Positions 1-7,609 of a DNA stretch of 11,036 nt are shown in pieces (the first letter of the stretch is position 1; every line of letters starts with the position of its first letter). The notes below the pieces were generated by a model that saw nothing but the letters and a program-made list of their open reading frames with translations, was not told where the DNA came from and made no database searches. Location: contig JAGRLQ010000051.1 of NCBI GenBank assembly GCA_020441735.1, forward strand, positions 1-11,036, written 5' to 3'. Made by a program: the position numbers and the translations under genes. Source of the DNA: Nitratireductor sp. (GTDB lineage: Bacteria; Pseudomonadota; Alphaproteobacteria; Rhizobiales; Rhizobiaceae).

Positions 1-1523
1 GGGCTGTCGAACTCGATCCGGAAAACCAGAATCTTAAACAGTCCCTGTTTGTTGCGCTTACGGCCAATGGAGAGATTTCAGAAGCGATCAAGCTGCTCAA
101 CAACATTCCGGCAGAAAGCCAGACCCAGAACATCAATCATGTCGTGGTGGCGGCCAATGCACTGAAGCAGAAATCCTGGGGCCAGGCACTCTCGAGGATC
201 GACCGGGTCGCCGGTACCGATCTCGACGGCATGCTGGCGACCATCTTCGGCAGTTGGGCTCTTTATGGGGACCGCAAGACCGATGAGGCGCTGGCAAGGA
301 TCGACGGCATGGAGGGACCTGACTGGGTTCTGATGATCCGCGAATACCATGCCGGGCTGATATTGAGTGCGGCAGGGCGGGATAGCGAAGCCATTCCACG
401 CTTCCAGAAAGCGGTCGAATACCGGGCTGTGGCGGCAGCACTGACCGAAACCTACATCCGGGCGGTCGAAGGTCTTTCACGGGCGCACGCTCGCGCGGGC
501 AATGCCGATGAAGCCCGCAAGGCGGCGGAGGAAGGGCTGCGGCTGCTTTCAGACTATCCGCCGTTGCTGGCGCTGCGCGACAAACTCTCTTCCGCTGACA
601 CCAAGATCACACCGCTGATCGCCTCGCCGCAGCAGGGGGGAGCAGAGGTGTTCTTCAATGTTGGCACGGCCATCAGCCGCCAAGGCGGACTGCCCTTCGC
701 GCAGGGTCATCTGCAGCTTGCCCGCTTTCTGGCACCACAAAGCGATGTCGTCCATTTTGCGCTCGGCAATGTCTATGAGGACCAGGACCGCTATACGCAG
801 GCCAACGCATTTTACGGCGAAATTGATGCGCAATCGCCCTATTACCGGCGCGCGCAACTTGAATATGCGCTCAACCTGAATCGCCTGGAACAAACGCCCC
901 AGGCCGTGGAAATCCTGAACGGGCTGGTGTCGGAAGACCCGCTCGACATGATCACCGTGCTTTCGCTTGGCGGCGTCCATGCCCAGCACGATGCCTATGA
1001 CAAGGCAATCGAGGTTTATTCGACTGCGGCCGACCGGCTTACCAGACCGCAGCGGATCGACTGGCGGCTGTTCTACCGCCGGGGCATCGCCTATGAGCGC
1101 ACCAAGCAGTGGCCGAAGGCCGAGGCCGATTTCAAAAAGGCATTGCAGCTCTTTCCCGATCAGCCCGATGTGCTGAACTATCTCGGCTATTCATGGATCG
1201 ACCAGGGAATCAATCTCGACGAGGGATTGGCGATGGTGCGCAAGGCGGTGGAATTGCGACCCAATTCCGGCTTCATCATCGACAGTCTCGGCTGGGCCTA
1301 TTACCGCCTTGGCCGGTTTGAGGAAGCTGCCGAGGAGCTGCAGAAGGCACTCGAACTGATGCCGTCAGACCCGGTGATCAATGATCATCTGGGGGATGCC
1401 TACTGGCAGATCGGCCGCAAGCTCGAAGCGGTGTTCCAGTGGAAGCATGCGCTTGCCGGGGAACCTGCTGCCGAGGACAAGGTCAAGATCGAACAAAAGC
1501 TCCAGGTGGGTCTCACACACTGA
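1..1523 (+). CDS. TPR-repeat protein, 5'-truncated by the window (LbcA/PA4667-like)
   Basis: The reading frame is open from base 3, so the true start and any signal peptide lie upstream; 506 residues are visible. It is an all-helical tetratricopeptide-repeat protein. The clearest repeats are C-terminal: LNYLGYSWIDQG near visible residue 390, DSLGWAYYRLG near 427 and HLGDAYWQIGR near 462. Earlier, more degenerate repeats fill the rest. From memory, these three blocks recur in a proteobacterial family that includes the Pseudomonas outer-membrane lipoprotein PA4667 (LbcA), which binds and activates the CtpA protease and is also encoded close to ispE. That relationship is inference. The gene ends 15 nt before ispE and is probably co-transcribed with ispE and moaB. 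TPRs are protein-binding scaffolds, so a partner-binding role is likely. Cellular location cannot be judged without the N-terminus. Confidence 0.85.
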   Translation, partial: AVELDPENQNLKQSLFVALTANGEISEAIKLLNNIPAESQTQNINHVVVAANALKQKSWGQALSRIDRVAGTDLDGMLATIFGSWALYGDRKTDEALARIDGMEGPDWVLMIREYHAGLILSAAGRDSEAIPRFQKAVEYRAVAAALTETYIRAVEGLSRAHARAGNADEARKAAEEGLRLLSDYPPLLALRDKLSSADTKITPLIASPQQGGAEVFFNVGTAISRQGGLPFAQGHLQLARFLAPQSDVVHFALGNVYEDQDRYTQANAFYGEIDAQSPYYRRAQLEYALNLNRLEQTPQAVEILNGLVSEDPLDMITVLSLGGVHAQHDAYDKAIEVYSTAADRLTRPQRIDWRLFYRRGIAYERTKQWPKAEADFKKALQLFPDQPDVLNYLGYSWIDQGINLDEGLAMVRKAVELRPNSGFIIDSLGWAYYRLGRFEEAAEELQKALELMPSDPVINDHLGDAYWQIGRKLEAVFQWKHALAGEPAAEDKVKIEQKLQVGLTH

Positions 1524-1538
1524 CCGGCAACACGTATC

Positions 1539-2450
1539 ATGCCGCATTCTGCCCGATGCCCCGCGCCTGCCAAAATCAATCTCGCCCTGCACGTCACCGG
1601 GCAGACGGCAGATGGCTATCACGCGCTTGAAAGCCTGGTTGCTTTTTGCCAGCCGGCAGACGAACTCAGCCTTGAACCCGCACAGGGTGACCGCGCGGTG
1701 ACGCTTGAGACCGGCGGGCCTTTCGGCACAGAATTGGACAATGATGACAATCTGGTGCTGAAAGCAGCAACCCTGCTGGCCGGGCGGTTTCCTGTTGCGT
1801 TCGGTGAGGCTGGTGCCATCCGTTTCAAACTCGAAAAGAACCTGCCGGTGGCAAGCGGCATTGGCGGCGGATCGGCCGATGCCGCAGCAGCCCTGCTCTT
1901 GTTGCGCGGGATGCTGGATCTTCCGCTAAACGATAGTGCGTTAATGGCACTTGGTGCAGAACTCGGCTCGGACGTGCCGATGTGCCTTGCGTCCTCCGCA
2001 CTGGTCGCCCGCGGCAGAGGCATCGACATCGAGCCGGTTTCCGGTTTTCCGGAACTTTTTCTGGTGCTGGTCAATCCGGGCGTTTCCGTTTCAACCCCTG
2101 CGGTGTTTGCGGCACTCGAGCAGAAGCATAATCCGCCGCTTGCTCTCCTGCCGGAAAGGCTAGCCGCAGAAGCCCTGACGGATTGGCTGGCCGGGCAGCG
2201 CAACGATCTCCAGCCTCCTGCCCTGAAGCTTGCACCGGCTGTTGGCGAAGTGTTGTCGGTGCTTGAGAAAGCGGGCGCTGCCCTCTCGCGAATGAGTGGT
2301 TCCGGTGCTACCTGCTTTGGCCTCTTCGCCGATTTGGCAGAAGCGCAGGAGGCGGCCCGCTCGATTGCAGCCAGCCGGTCCGGCTGGTGGGTCATGGCGA
2401 CGCAGACAGCCGATTTCGGCATGGACAGGGCATGCCCCGATCGCGGATGA
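1539..2450 (+). CDS. ispE: 4-diphosphocytidyl-2-C-methyl-D-erythritol kinase
   Basis: This GHMP-family kinase (303 aa, usual length) performs the ATP-dependent 2-phosphorylation of 4-diphosphocytidyl-2-C-methyl-D-erythritol in the cytoplasmic MEP pathway to IPP and DMAPP. Visible motifs are the N-terminal PAKINLALHV block (residues 9-18, with K12 matching the catalytic lysine), the glycine-rich ATP loop LPVASGIGGGSAD (102-114), GSDVP (143-147, D145 as catalytic aspartate) and the C-terminal MSGSGATCFG (252-261). The ATG at 1539 lies 15 nt after the TPR stop codon and has no strong Shine-Dalgarno sequence, so translation may depend on coupling to the upstream gene. The start is supported by the usual short distance to the AKIN motif. 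The last roughly 15 residues run past the conserved core. moaB follows after 25 nt. Confidence 0.96.
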   Translation: MPHSARCPAPAKINLALHVTGQTADGYHALESLVAFCQPADELSLEPAQGDRAVTLETGGPFGTELDNDDNLVLKAATLLAGRFPVAFGEAGAIRFKLEKNLPVASGIGGGSADAAAALLLLRGMLDLPLNDSALMALGAELGSDVPMCLASSALVARGRGIDIEPVSGFPELFLVLVNPGVSVSTPAVFAALEQKHNPPLALLPERLAAEALTDWLAGQRNDLQPPALKLAPAVGEVLSVLEKAGAALSRMSGSGATCFGLFADLAEAQEAARSIAASRSGWWVMATQTADFGMDRACPDRG

Positions 2451-2475
2451 TGGCGGGACAGAATGGAGAAACTTC

Positions 2476-3024
2476 ATGAGCCGTATTGATGAAAGCCGCC
2501 CGTTCATTCCCGTGGGGATCGCCGTGCTCACCGTGTCGGATACGCGTGGCCTGGATGAAGACCGCTCCGGCGCAACGCTGGTCGAGCGGCTGGAAAAGGC
2601 CGGCCACAAGCTGATCGACCGTGCCATCGTCAAGGACGATATCCCCGCCATTCAGGAACAGGTCACCGCCTGGTCGAAGCAGGATGATGTGGACGTGATC
2701 ATCACAACTGGTGGCACGGGATTTACCGGCCGGGACGTGACGCCCGAAGCGCTGGAGCCGCTGTTTGAAAAGACCATGGACGGCTTTTCCGCCATCTTCC
2801 ACCGCATCAGCTATGACAAGATCGGCACGGCAACCATCCAGTCAAGGGCAACGGGCGGCGTCATGAACGCCACTTACGTCTTCTGCCTGCCGGGCTCTCC
2901 CGGCGCCTGCAAGGACGCCTGGGACGGCATCCTCTCGCTGCAGCTCGATTACCGCCACATGCCCTGCAATTTCGTGGAAATCATGCCGCGGCTCGACGAG
3001 CATCTCAAACGCAGCAAAAGCTGA
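2476..3024 (+). CDS. moaB: Molybdenum cofactor biosynthesis protein MoaB
   Basis: The product (182 aa) belongs to the MoaB/MogA family, which binds molybdopterin and in MogA and some MoaB proteins adenylylates it before molybdenum insertion. The exact role of MoaB varies between organisms. Visible family motifs are LTVSDTR (18-24), the molybdopterin-binding loop TTGGTG (77-82) followed by D87 in GRDVTPEAL, and LPGSPGA (138-144). The frame is open further upstream inside ispE, but the ATG at 2476 is the right start. It has a GGAGAA Shine-Dalgarno sequence 5 nt upstream, the N-terminus then fits the family, and a longer form would overlap ispE heavily. It is the last gene of the TPR-ispE-moaB group and ends only 6 bp from the oppositely oriented adaptor gene. 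Confidence 0.95.
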   Translation: MSRIDESRPFIPVGIAVLTVSDTRGLDEDRSGATLVERLEKAGHKLIDRAIVKDDIPAIQEQVTAWSKQDDVDVIITTGGTGFTGRDVTPEALEPLFEKTMDGFSAIFHRISYDKIGTATIQSRATGGVMNATYVFCLPGSPGACKDAWDGILSLQLDYRHMPCNFVEIMPRLDEHLKRSKS

Positions 3025-3030
3025 GGCGGA

Positions 3031-4227
3031 TTACCGTTCGGACACCAGAACGCCATCCTCGATGACATCACTGGGATAGAGGATGACCCGGTCGCCTTCT
3101 GCAAGTCCGGATAGGATTTGCGCTGTCTCGTCGTTCAACTGGCCCACTTCGACCGGGGTCATTACCGCTCGCCCGTCCTGCACGGCGAACACCGCCCACT
3201 GGCTGCCATCGCGAAACAGTGCGCCGAGCGGCACTTGCAGCGCGTTGCCAGACGACCAGACTTCGATGCGGGCAATGACCCGGTAGCCGTGACCCAGCCG
3301 TTCAGGCACTTCCTCAAGATCGATGATCGCATTGACCCGCTGCTCCTCGATCCCGAGCGCGGAGACCTTGGTGAAGGCGGATGGTTCGATCAGGCGGACG
3401 ACCGCCGGCAGGTCCTTTTCCCCACCCCAGTCGGTAATCGAGGCACGCGTGCCGGGATGAACCTTCGGTGCGTCAGAGGAGAGCAGATCGACCGCAACTT
3501 CCATGTTGGACGTATCACCGATCTCGGCAATCTTCACGCCCTGGGTGACCGACTGCTCGGACCGGGCCGCAACCGACAGCACCACGCCGTTGATCGGCGA
3601 ATAGACTTCTACGCAGCAATCGCCGTTCGTGCGCTTGCTGCCGACACTTTCAGGCTGCTTGAGTTTTGCCGCTACGCTTTCACGCTCGGCCTGGCGCAGC
3701 TTGATCGCCGCCTCGGCGCTGGCAACCTCCGCCTCCTTCAGTTTCATGTCGCTATAGGTGCGCTCCAGCTGGCTGTCGGAGATCACCCGTGTCTTGGCAA
3801 GCCGTGAGGCGCGCTCATATTCCGACGTTGCGAGATCATAAGCCATCTGCGCCCGTGTGCGATCGACCTCGGCAAGGGCTATCGCCGAGTTGGCCGCTTC
3901 CATGGAAGCACGCAGTTCTGCGATGGTGCGCTCGTCGAGCAAGGGCGGGTCCTGGGGCTGGATCGAGGCAATGACGGTCTTGCCTGCCTCGACACTCTGG
4001 CCTTCCTCGATGGTGGTGCGGTCGAGGTGGCCGGCAATCGGAGCCGAAACCGCATAGACGTCGCGCACCCGGGCTACACCCTCCTCCTCGATATGAACAG
4101 CCATCGGGCCGGTTGCCGCCGCCGCCATGTCCACCGGGACCGGGCGCTCGCACAGGGCAAGCCAGAAGCCACCGATCACAAGTGCTGCAAGAATGACGAG
4201 GAGTGTCCGTTTGAGCCAGGTTGCCAT
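3031..4227 (-). CDS. HlyD-family periplasmic adaptor of an ABC exporter
   Basis: This is a 398-aa membrane fusion protein. A short cytoplasmic N-terminus is followed by one membrane anchor (residues 7-25). Next come two biotinyl-lipoyl-like halves (about 59-95, with SAPIAGHLDRTTIEEGQSVEAG, and about 207-238, with YSPINGVVLS), separated by a charged alpha-helical hairpin (about 98-190) that should form a coiled coil. Beta-barrel and membrane-proximal domains follow. Such proteins bridge an inner-membrane transporter to the periplasm or an outer-membrane channel. The gene starts 9 nt after the permease stop codon. Its Shine-Dalgarno sequence AGGAAA sits 8 nt before the ATG and overlaps that stop (TAG), which suggests translational coupling. 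Two adjacent cysteines (C204-C205) precede the second lipoyl half. Substrate unknown; no TolC-like partner gene is in the window. Confidence 0.9.
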   Translation of the reverse strand: MATWLKRTLLVILAALVIGGFWLALCERPVPVDMAAAATGPMAVHIEEEGVARVRDVYAVSAPIAGHLDRTTIEEGQSVEAGKTVIASIQPQDPPLLDERTIAELRASMEAANSAIALAEVDRTRAQMAYDLATSEYERASRLAKTRVISDSQLERTYSDMKLKEAEVASAEAAIKLRQAERESVAAKLKQPESVGSKRTNGDCCVEVYSPINGVVLSVAARSEQSVTQGVKIAEIGDTSNMEVAVDLLSSDAPKVHPGTRASITDWGGEKDLPAVVRLIEPSAFTKVSALGIEEQRVNAIIDLEEVPERLGHGYRVIARIEVWSSGNALQVPLGALFRDGSQWAVFAVQDGRAVMTPVEVGQLNDETAQILSGLAEGDRVILYPSDVIEDGVLVSER

Positions 4228-4236
4228 GGCGATTTC

Positions 4237-6609
4237 CTATTCTCTGGTCTTCAAGACGCGAATGAGGTCGAGGTGATCCACCCTGCGCCGAACGATCAGC
4301 GCCGAAGCCAGCCCCGCCAGCACCACGACAATGCTGGCCCAGGCAAAGGTGGGCGGGTTGATGACGAAGGGTATCTGGAAAAGGTCGCTTTCGAACCCCT
4401 TTACCACCGAGAGGGAAAAAAGATAGCCGAGCAGCCAGCCAAGTGGCTGGGCCAGCAATATCACGATGGCGATCTCAATCAGCAGCACCTTGGATACCTC
4501 GCCCCGCGTAAAACCGAGCACACGCAGGCTCGCCAGCTCGCGGGCGCGCTCCGACAACTGGATCCGTGCCGAATTGTAGACGATCCCGAAGGTAATGATG
4601 ACCGCAAGGCCGACATAGACCGTGGTCATGGTGAAGATGTTTTCGCCAATGGTCTCGCGGAACTTGTCACGCGAAATATTCTGCAGGGCAACGGTGGCGA
4701 TGGCCGGCGTTTCCTTGATCGCGGCATACAGGGCATCAATCCGGTCAGGGTCGATGTCGATGCGCGCACCGCTGATCCTTTCGCCGTCGCGCAGCATCCG
4801 GTCGAGCGCAGGGCGCGCCATGTAGGCGGCAAGGCCGACATAGCCGATCACCGTTCCCGTCACCGGAACCGATACGATGCGATCATTGCGCGCGGAGAGT
4901 TCCACATCCACCCGCTGGCCGTTGACCACGCCGAGCTTGCGTGCAACCCGCTCGGACAGCATCAGGCCGCGGGCGACCGGCGGGACGGGCGTTTCGTTTT
5001 CATCCAGTATCCGGCCAAGAATGGCATCTTCCTCCATGCCGGTGATGGCGAGCTTCACCTCGCGATTGTTCTTGCGAAGCACAACCGGCGTGGCGCGGAA
5101 GGGTTCGGCCTGCAGCACGCCCGGCAGGGCATTCACTGCCGGCATGACATCGGGACCGAGATCGCTGGAAAAGGTGAGCGTGGCGTCCTGGCGCTCCGAC
5201 TGGAAGAAGACGACGTCGATCATGTAGTCGATGGAATCATAGGAAAACAGCGCCGTTATCAGCAGCGCCACTGAAAAGGACGTACCAAGAACGGTCAGGA
5301 AAAGCCGCACCGGCCGGCGCAGCATGTTGCGTACAGCCATGGTGGTCAGTTGTGAGAAAAGGGTGAACGGATCGAAGCCGCCAAGGGAATAACGGCCATA
5401 GGTTGGCGGTGCCGGCGGATGCATGGCAACAGCGGGCGGCAGACTGACGATGGACGCAATTGCCTTTACCGCGCCCAGCAGTGCTGCCCCCACGGCGGTC
5501 GAAGCCCCGATGGCATAAAGGTCCAGGCTCTGCTCGAACAGCAGGAAGGGAAAGGAGAAGAAGTTGGCGTAAAGCCGCGTCAGCCCCCTGCCCAGCCAAA
5601 GGCCCACGCCGGAACCGATGACAATGCCGACCAGTGAGATGATGAGCACCATCTTGGCATAGTGGGCTCCGATGGCCCAGTTCGAGTAACCGAGCGCCTT
5701 CAACAGGCCGACCTGCTCTCGCTCGAGAGCGACGAGCCGCGACAGGATCATGTTGACCAGAAAGGCGGAGACGAAAAGGAAAATCGGCGGGATCACCACC
5801 GCCATGGAGCGCAACTGCGTCAGCTCCGCATCAAGAAAGGCGTTGGATGTCTGGTCCTCGCGCTCATAGGCCTTTCTGCCGCCATAGGGTTCAAGCAGGC
5901 GGTCGACGGCCTCGCGCACTGCCCTGAGATCGGCATTTCGGGTGGTGGTGAGCGACAGATCGTTGAAACTCGCCTCAAGACCCGCAAGCGAGCGCAGCAC
6001 CTTTTCCGGCATGAACAGGATGCCGTAGCGGCGCCTGTCCGGCACCATGTCGCCGGGGCCGATGGAATAGATGTGTTCGGGCGACAGCACGGTACCGGTG
6101 ATCTTGAGCGTCATGACCTGGCCGCTGACGATGACGCGAAAGCTGTCGCCGGGCGTAAAGCTATGGGCCTCGGCAAAGGGTTCGGCGATGGCCACTTCGT
6201 TGGGGCGGTTGGCCTGGGGCAGCCGACCGGAACGGATGTAGAGCCGGTTGACCGTCGCCTCACCGAATTCGGGAATGGAGACAGCAACGCCGGAGGCGGG
6301 TTCCCGCATGCCTTCGATGTCAAGAACGACCGGCTGCACCACGCGCAGCGCAACGGCAGAGACACCAGGAATGGCCGACAGCCGCGATTCGAGCCCAAGT
6401 GGGGCCCGTGTGGCGGAGGCGAAGACTGTGCCGAAGTGGGAGCGCTCGTAGAAGGTTTCCCGTGTCAGTTCCAGCGAGCGGGAGGCACCAAGCGCCAGTA
6501 CCGCCGTCATCACGCCGCAGGCCATGACGAGCGCAATCGCAAGGGCCTGAGCCCAGATACGGGCCAGATCGCGCAGCATTTTTCTATCGAGGGCAGCAAT
6601 CATCACCAT
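4237..6609 (-). CDS. ABC transporter permease with two FtsX/MacB-type modules
   Basis: This large inner-membrane protein (790 aa) reads as a tandem duplication of the MacB/LolC/FtsX fold. I count eight likely membrane segments: about 20-40, 270-290, 319-343, 365-387, 434-456, 658-679, 706-730 and 755-774. Two large periplasmic domains lie between segments 1 and 2 (about 43-268) and between 5 and 6 (about 457-657). Each module has the cytoplasmic coupling sequence expected to contact the ATPase: ALEREQVGLLKALGYS (294-309) and SERARELASLRVLGFT (686-701). One polypeptide therefore supplies both halves of the membrane part. The ATG at 6609 overlaps the end of the ATPase gene by 7 nt. An in-frame ATG at 6603, overlapping that gene's TGA by 1 nt, is an equally possible start. 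Proteins of this class move lipids, lipoproteins, peptides or antibiotics by mechanotransmission. The substrate here is not evident. Confidence 0.92.
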   Translation of the reverse strand: MVMIAALDRKMLRDLARIWAQALAIALVMACGVMTAVLALGASRSLELTRETFYERSHFGTVFASATRAPLGLESRLSAIPGVSAVALRVVQPVVLDIEGMREPASGVAVSIPEFGEATVNRLYIRSGRLPQANRPNEVAIAEPFAEAHSFTPGDSFRVIVSGQVMTLKITGTVLSPEHIYSIGPGDMVPDRRRYGILFMPEKVLRSLAGLEASFNDLSLTTTRNADLRAVREAVDRLLEPYGGRKAYEREDQTSNAFLDAELTQLRSMAVVIPPIFLFVSAFLVNMILSRLVALEREQVGLLKALGYSNWAIGAHYAKMVLIISLVGIVIGSGVGLWLGRGLTRLYANFFSFPFLLFEQSLDLYAIGASTAVGAALLGAVKAIASIVSLPPAVAMHPPAPPTYGRYSLGGFDPFTLFSQLTTMAVRNMLRRPVRLFLTVLGTSFSVALLITALFSYDSIDYMIDVVFFQSERQDATLTFSSDLGPDVMPAVNALPGVLQAEPFRATPVVLRKNNREVKLAITGMEEDAILGRILDENETPVPPVARGLMLSERVARKLGVVNGQRVDVELSARNDRIVSVPVTGTVIGYVGLAAYMARPALDRMLRDGERISGARIDIDPDRIDALYAAIKETPAIATVALQNISRDKFRETIGENIFTMTTVYVGLAVIITFGIVYNSARIQLSERARELASLRVLGFTRGEVSKVLLIEIAIVILLAQPLGWLLGYLFSLSVVKGFESDLFQIPFVINPPTFAWASIVVVLAGLASALIVRRRVDHLDLIRVLKTRE

Positions 6610-7328
6610 TCCACTTCCGACGGTGCGATGCGCTTCTTGTTCTCTTCGACGGACGCAATGTGGCCATCAAGAAAGGAGACCACCCGATGGGCGATCTTCC
6701 GGATGCCGGCATTGTGGGTGATGACCACCGTTGTCGTGCCGAATTCGCGGTTGATCCGTGTCAGTGCCTCAAGCACGACGATGCCGGTTTTCGAATCAAG
6801 CGCGCCGGTCGGCTCGTCGCAGAGTAGCACTTCCGGCCGCTTGGCGATGGCACGCGCGATGGCCACGCGCTGCTGCTCACCGCCCGAAAGCTGGGAAGGG
6901 AAATGGTCCATCCGATCCTCCAGATCGACCATGGCAAGAGCTTCGGCCGGCGGCATCGGGTCTTTGGCGACCTCGGTCACCAGGGCCACGTTTTCGCGCG
7001 CGGAGAGGGAAGGAATCAGATTGTAGAACTGGAAGACGAAGCCGGCATGCTGGCGGCGGTAGCGGGTCAGTTGCCGCTCGTTACAGGCCGTCAGTTCCAG
7101 ATCGCGGAAATGCACCGTTCCCGAAGTTGCCTGATCTAGCCCGCCAACAATGTTGAGAAAGGTGGATTTCCCGCTGCCCGAGGGGCCGAGCAGCACGGCC
7201 ATCTCGCCCTCGAACAGATCCAGCGTGACACGATCGAGCGCGCGCACCACCACATCGCCCGTCTCATAGTGCTTGGACAGGTCGCGAATGCGGAAGACCG
7301 TCTTTCCAGTGGTTTCTGCGCCTCTCAT
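6603..7328 (-). CDS. ABC transporter ATP-binding protein, MacB/LolD subfamily
   Basis: This cytoplasmic nucleotide-binding subunit powers the adjacent FtsX-type permease. Counted from the start chosen here (241 aa), it shows Walker A GPSGSGKST (48-56), a Q-loop glutamine (100), the signature LSGGEQQ (147-153), Walker B VLLCDE (167-172) followed by PTGALD, and the H-loop ITHN with H205. Its length matches LolD-type ATPases. Two starts are possible. The ATG at 7328 is preceded by GGGAAAG with 8-nt spacing. The ATG at 7358 would add ten residues (MAAWRGKVGI) and has only a weak AGG upstream, so I prefer 7328. The stop codon overlaps the permease start (ATGGTGATG), typical of translationally coupled ABC genes. 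It is the first gene of a three-gene operon read leftwards. Confidence 0.93.
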   Translation of the reverse strand: MRGAETTGKTVFRIRDLSKHYETGDVVVRALDRVTLDLFEGEMAVLLGPSGSGKSTFLNIVGGLDQATSGTVHFRDLELTACNERQLTRYRRQHAGFVFQFYNLIPSLSARENVALVTEVAKDPMPPAEALAMVDLEDRMDHFPSQLSGGEQQRVAIARAIAKRPEVLLCDEPTGALDSKTGIVVLEALTRINREFGTTTVVITHNAGIRKIAHRVVSFLDGHIASVEENKKRIAPSEVEW

Positions 7329-7437
7329 GATCCCGACTTTCCCGCGCCAAGCTGCCATATGCGTTGACCTGGCTCAATTGCAACCTTTGCGCCGTCAACC
7401 GCGTATCCTTGTGCGTCTCCCGATGCTCCATCTTTCC

Positions 7438-7446
7438 TGTGGATAA
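7438..7446 (-). promoter_or_regulatory. Isolated perfect DnaA-box 9-mer
   Basis: The + strand reads TGTGGATAA, the exact reverse complement of the DnaA consensus TTATCCACA. It lies about 25 bp upstream of the EcfG-like -35 element and within the divergent region. I see no second good box nearby, so it is not an origin. It may be a DnaA regulatory or titration site, or chance. Confidence 0.35.
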
Positions 7447-7454
7447 TCGCATCA

Positions 7455-7485
7455 ATGTGACCTGCCTGCGGAACTGGTGTCACAT
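7455..7485. promoter_or_regulatory. Inverted repeat ATGTGAC-N17-GTCACAT, possible operator
   Basis: Perfect 7-bp arms lie at 7455-7461 and 7479-7485. The right arm falls inside the spacer of the EcfG-like promoter and the left arm just upstream of its -35, so a bound regulator could block or assist that promoter. The half-site TGTGAC resembles Crp/Fnr-type half-sites, but the spacing does not fit those proteins. The binding factor is unknown. Confidence 0.3.
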
Positions 7486-7495
7486 CCCGTCCGTT
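7470..7495 (+). promoter_or_regulatory. Putative EcfG (general stress sigma factor) promoter
   Basis: GGAAC at 7470-7474 and CGTT at 7492-7495 are separated by exactly 17 nt. This matches the consensus GGAAC-N16/17-CGTT of the alphaproteobacterial general stress sigma factors (EcfG, SigT, RpoE2). The motif is on the + strand in the divergent region and points at the radical SAM gene. Transcription would start near 7501-7504, giving a leader of about 115 nt. The match is exact at all nine fixed positions. Function is inferred. Confidence 0.55.
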
Positions 7496-7603
7496 TTCTG
7501 ACAATCAAAAGCGGCCCAGCATTTTGTACTTGCTTTGTTCTCTTTCTGGAGATAGGAATAAGTTCACAAGCACGAATCGCCGGAAACAACCGGCAATCTT
7601 TGC

Positions 7604-7609
7604 AGGGAG
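7604..7609 (+). promoter_or_regulatory. Ribosome-binding site fixing the radical SAM start
   Basis: AGGGAG lies 8 nt before the ATG at 7618. It is the only strong Shine-Dalgarno match in the upstream part of this frame, and it rules in favour of 7618 over the in-frame GTG at 7477, which lies inside the putative promoter. Confidence 0.75.

Noticed and set aside
1619..2422. Antisense open frame of 267 codons inside ispE
   Set aside because: The composition is dominated by Ser, Ala, Pro and Arg, and the opposite strand encodes all IspE motifs.
2296..2475. N-terminal extension of MoaB beginning inside ispE
   Set aside because: The ATG at 2476 has a good Shine-Dalgarno sequence and yields the usual MoaB length. 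The extension overlaps ispE and has no family similarity.
4027..5274. Long + strand open frame (415 codons) opposite the permease and adaptor genes
   Set aside because: It lies antisense to strongly supported genes, is rich in His, Arg, Asp and Gly as expected from reverse-complemented GC-rich codons, and shows no recognisable domain. It is a shadow frame.
5662..7026. Long + strand open frame (454 codons) opposite the permease and ATPase genes
   Set aside because: It is antisense to conserved permease and ATPase sequence, has low-complexity composition, and has no family motif or ribosome-binding site of note.
7530..7556. LexA-type box or sigma70 promoter in TTGCTTTGTTCTCTTTC and following bases
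   Set aside because: The alphaproteobacterial LexA consensus needs GTTC-N7-GTTC and the second half is absent. No convincing -10 follows the TTG-rich stretch.
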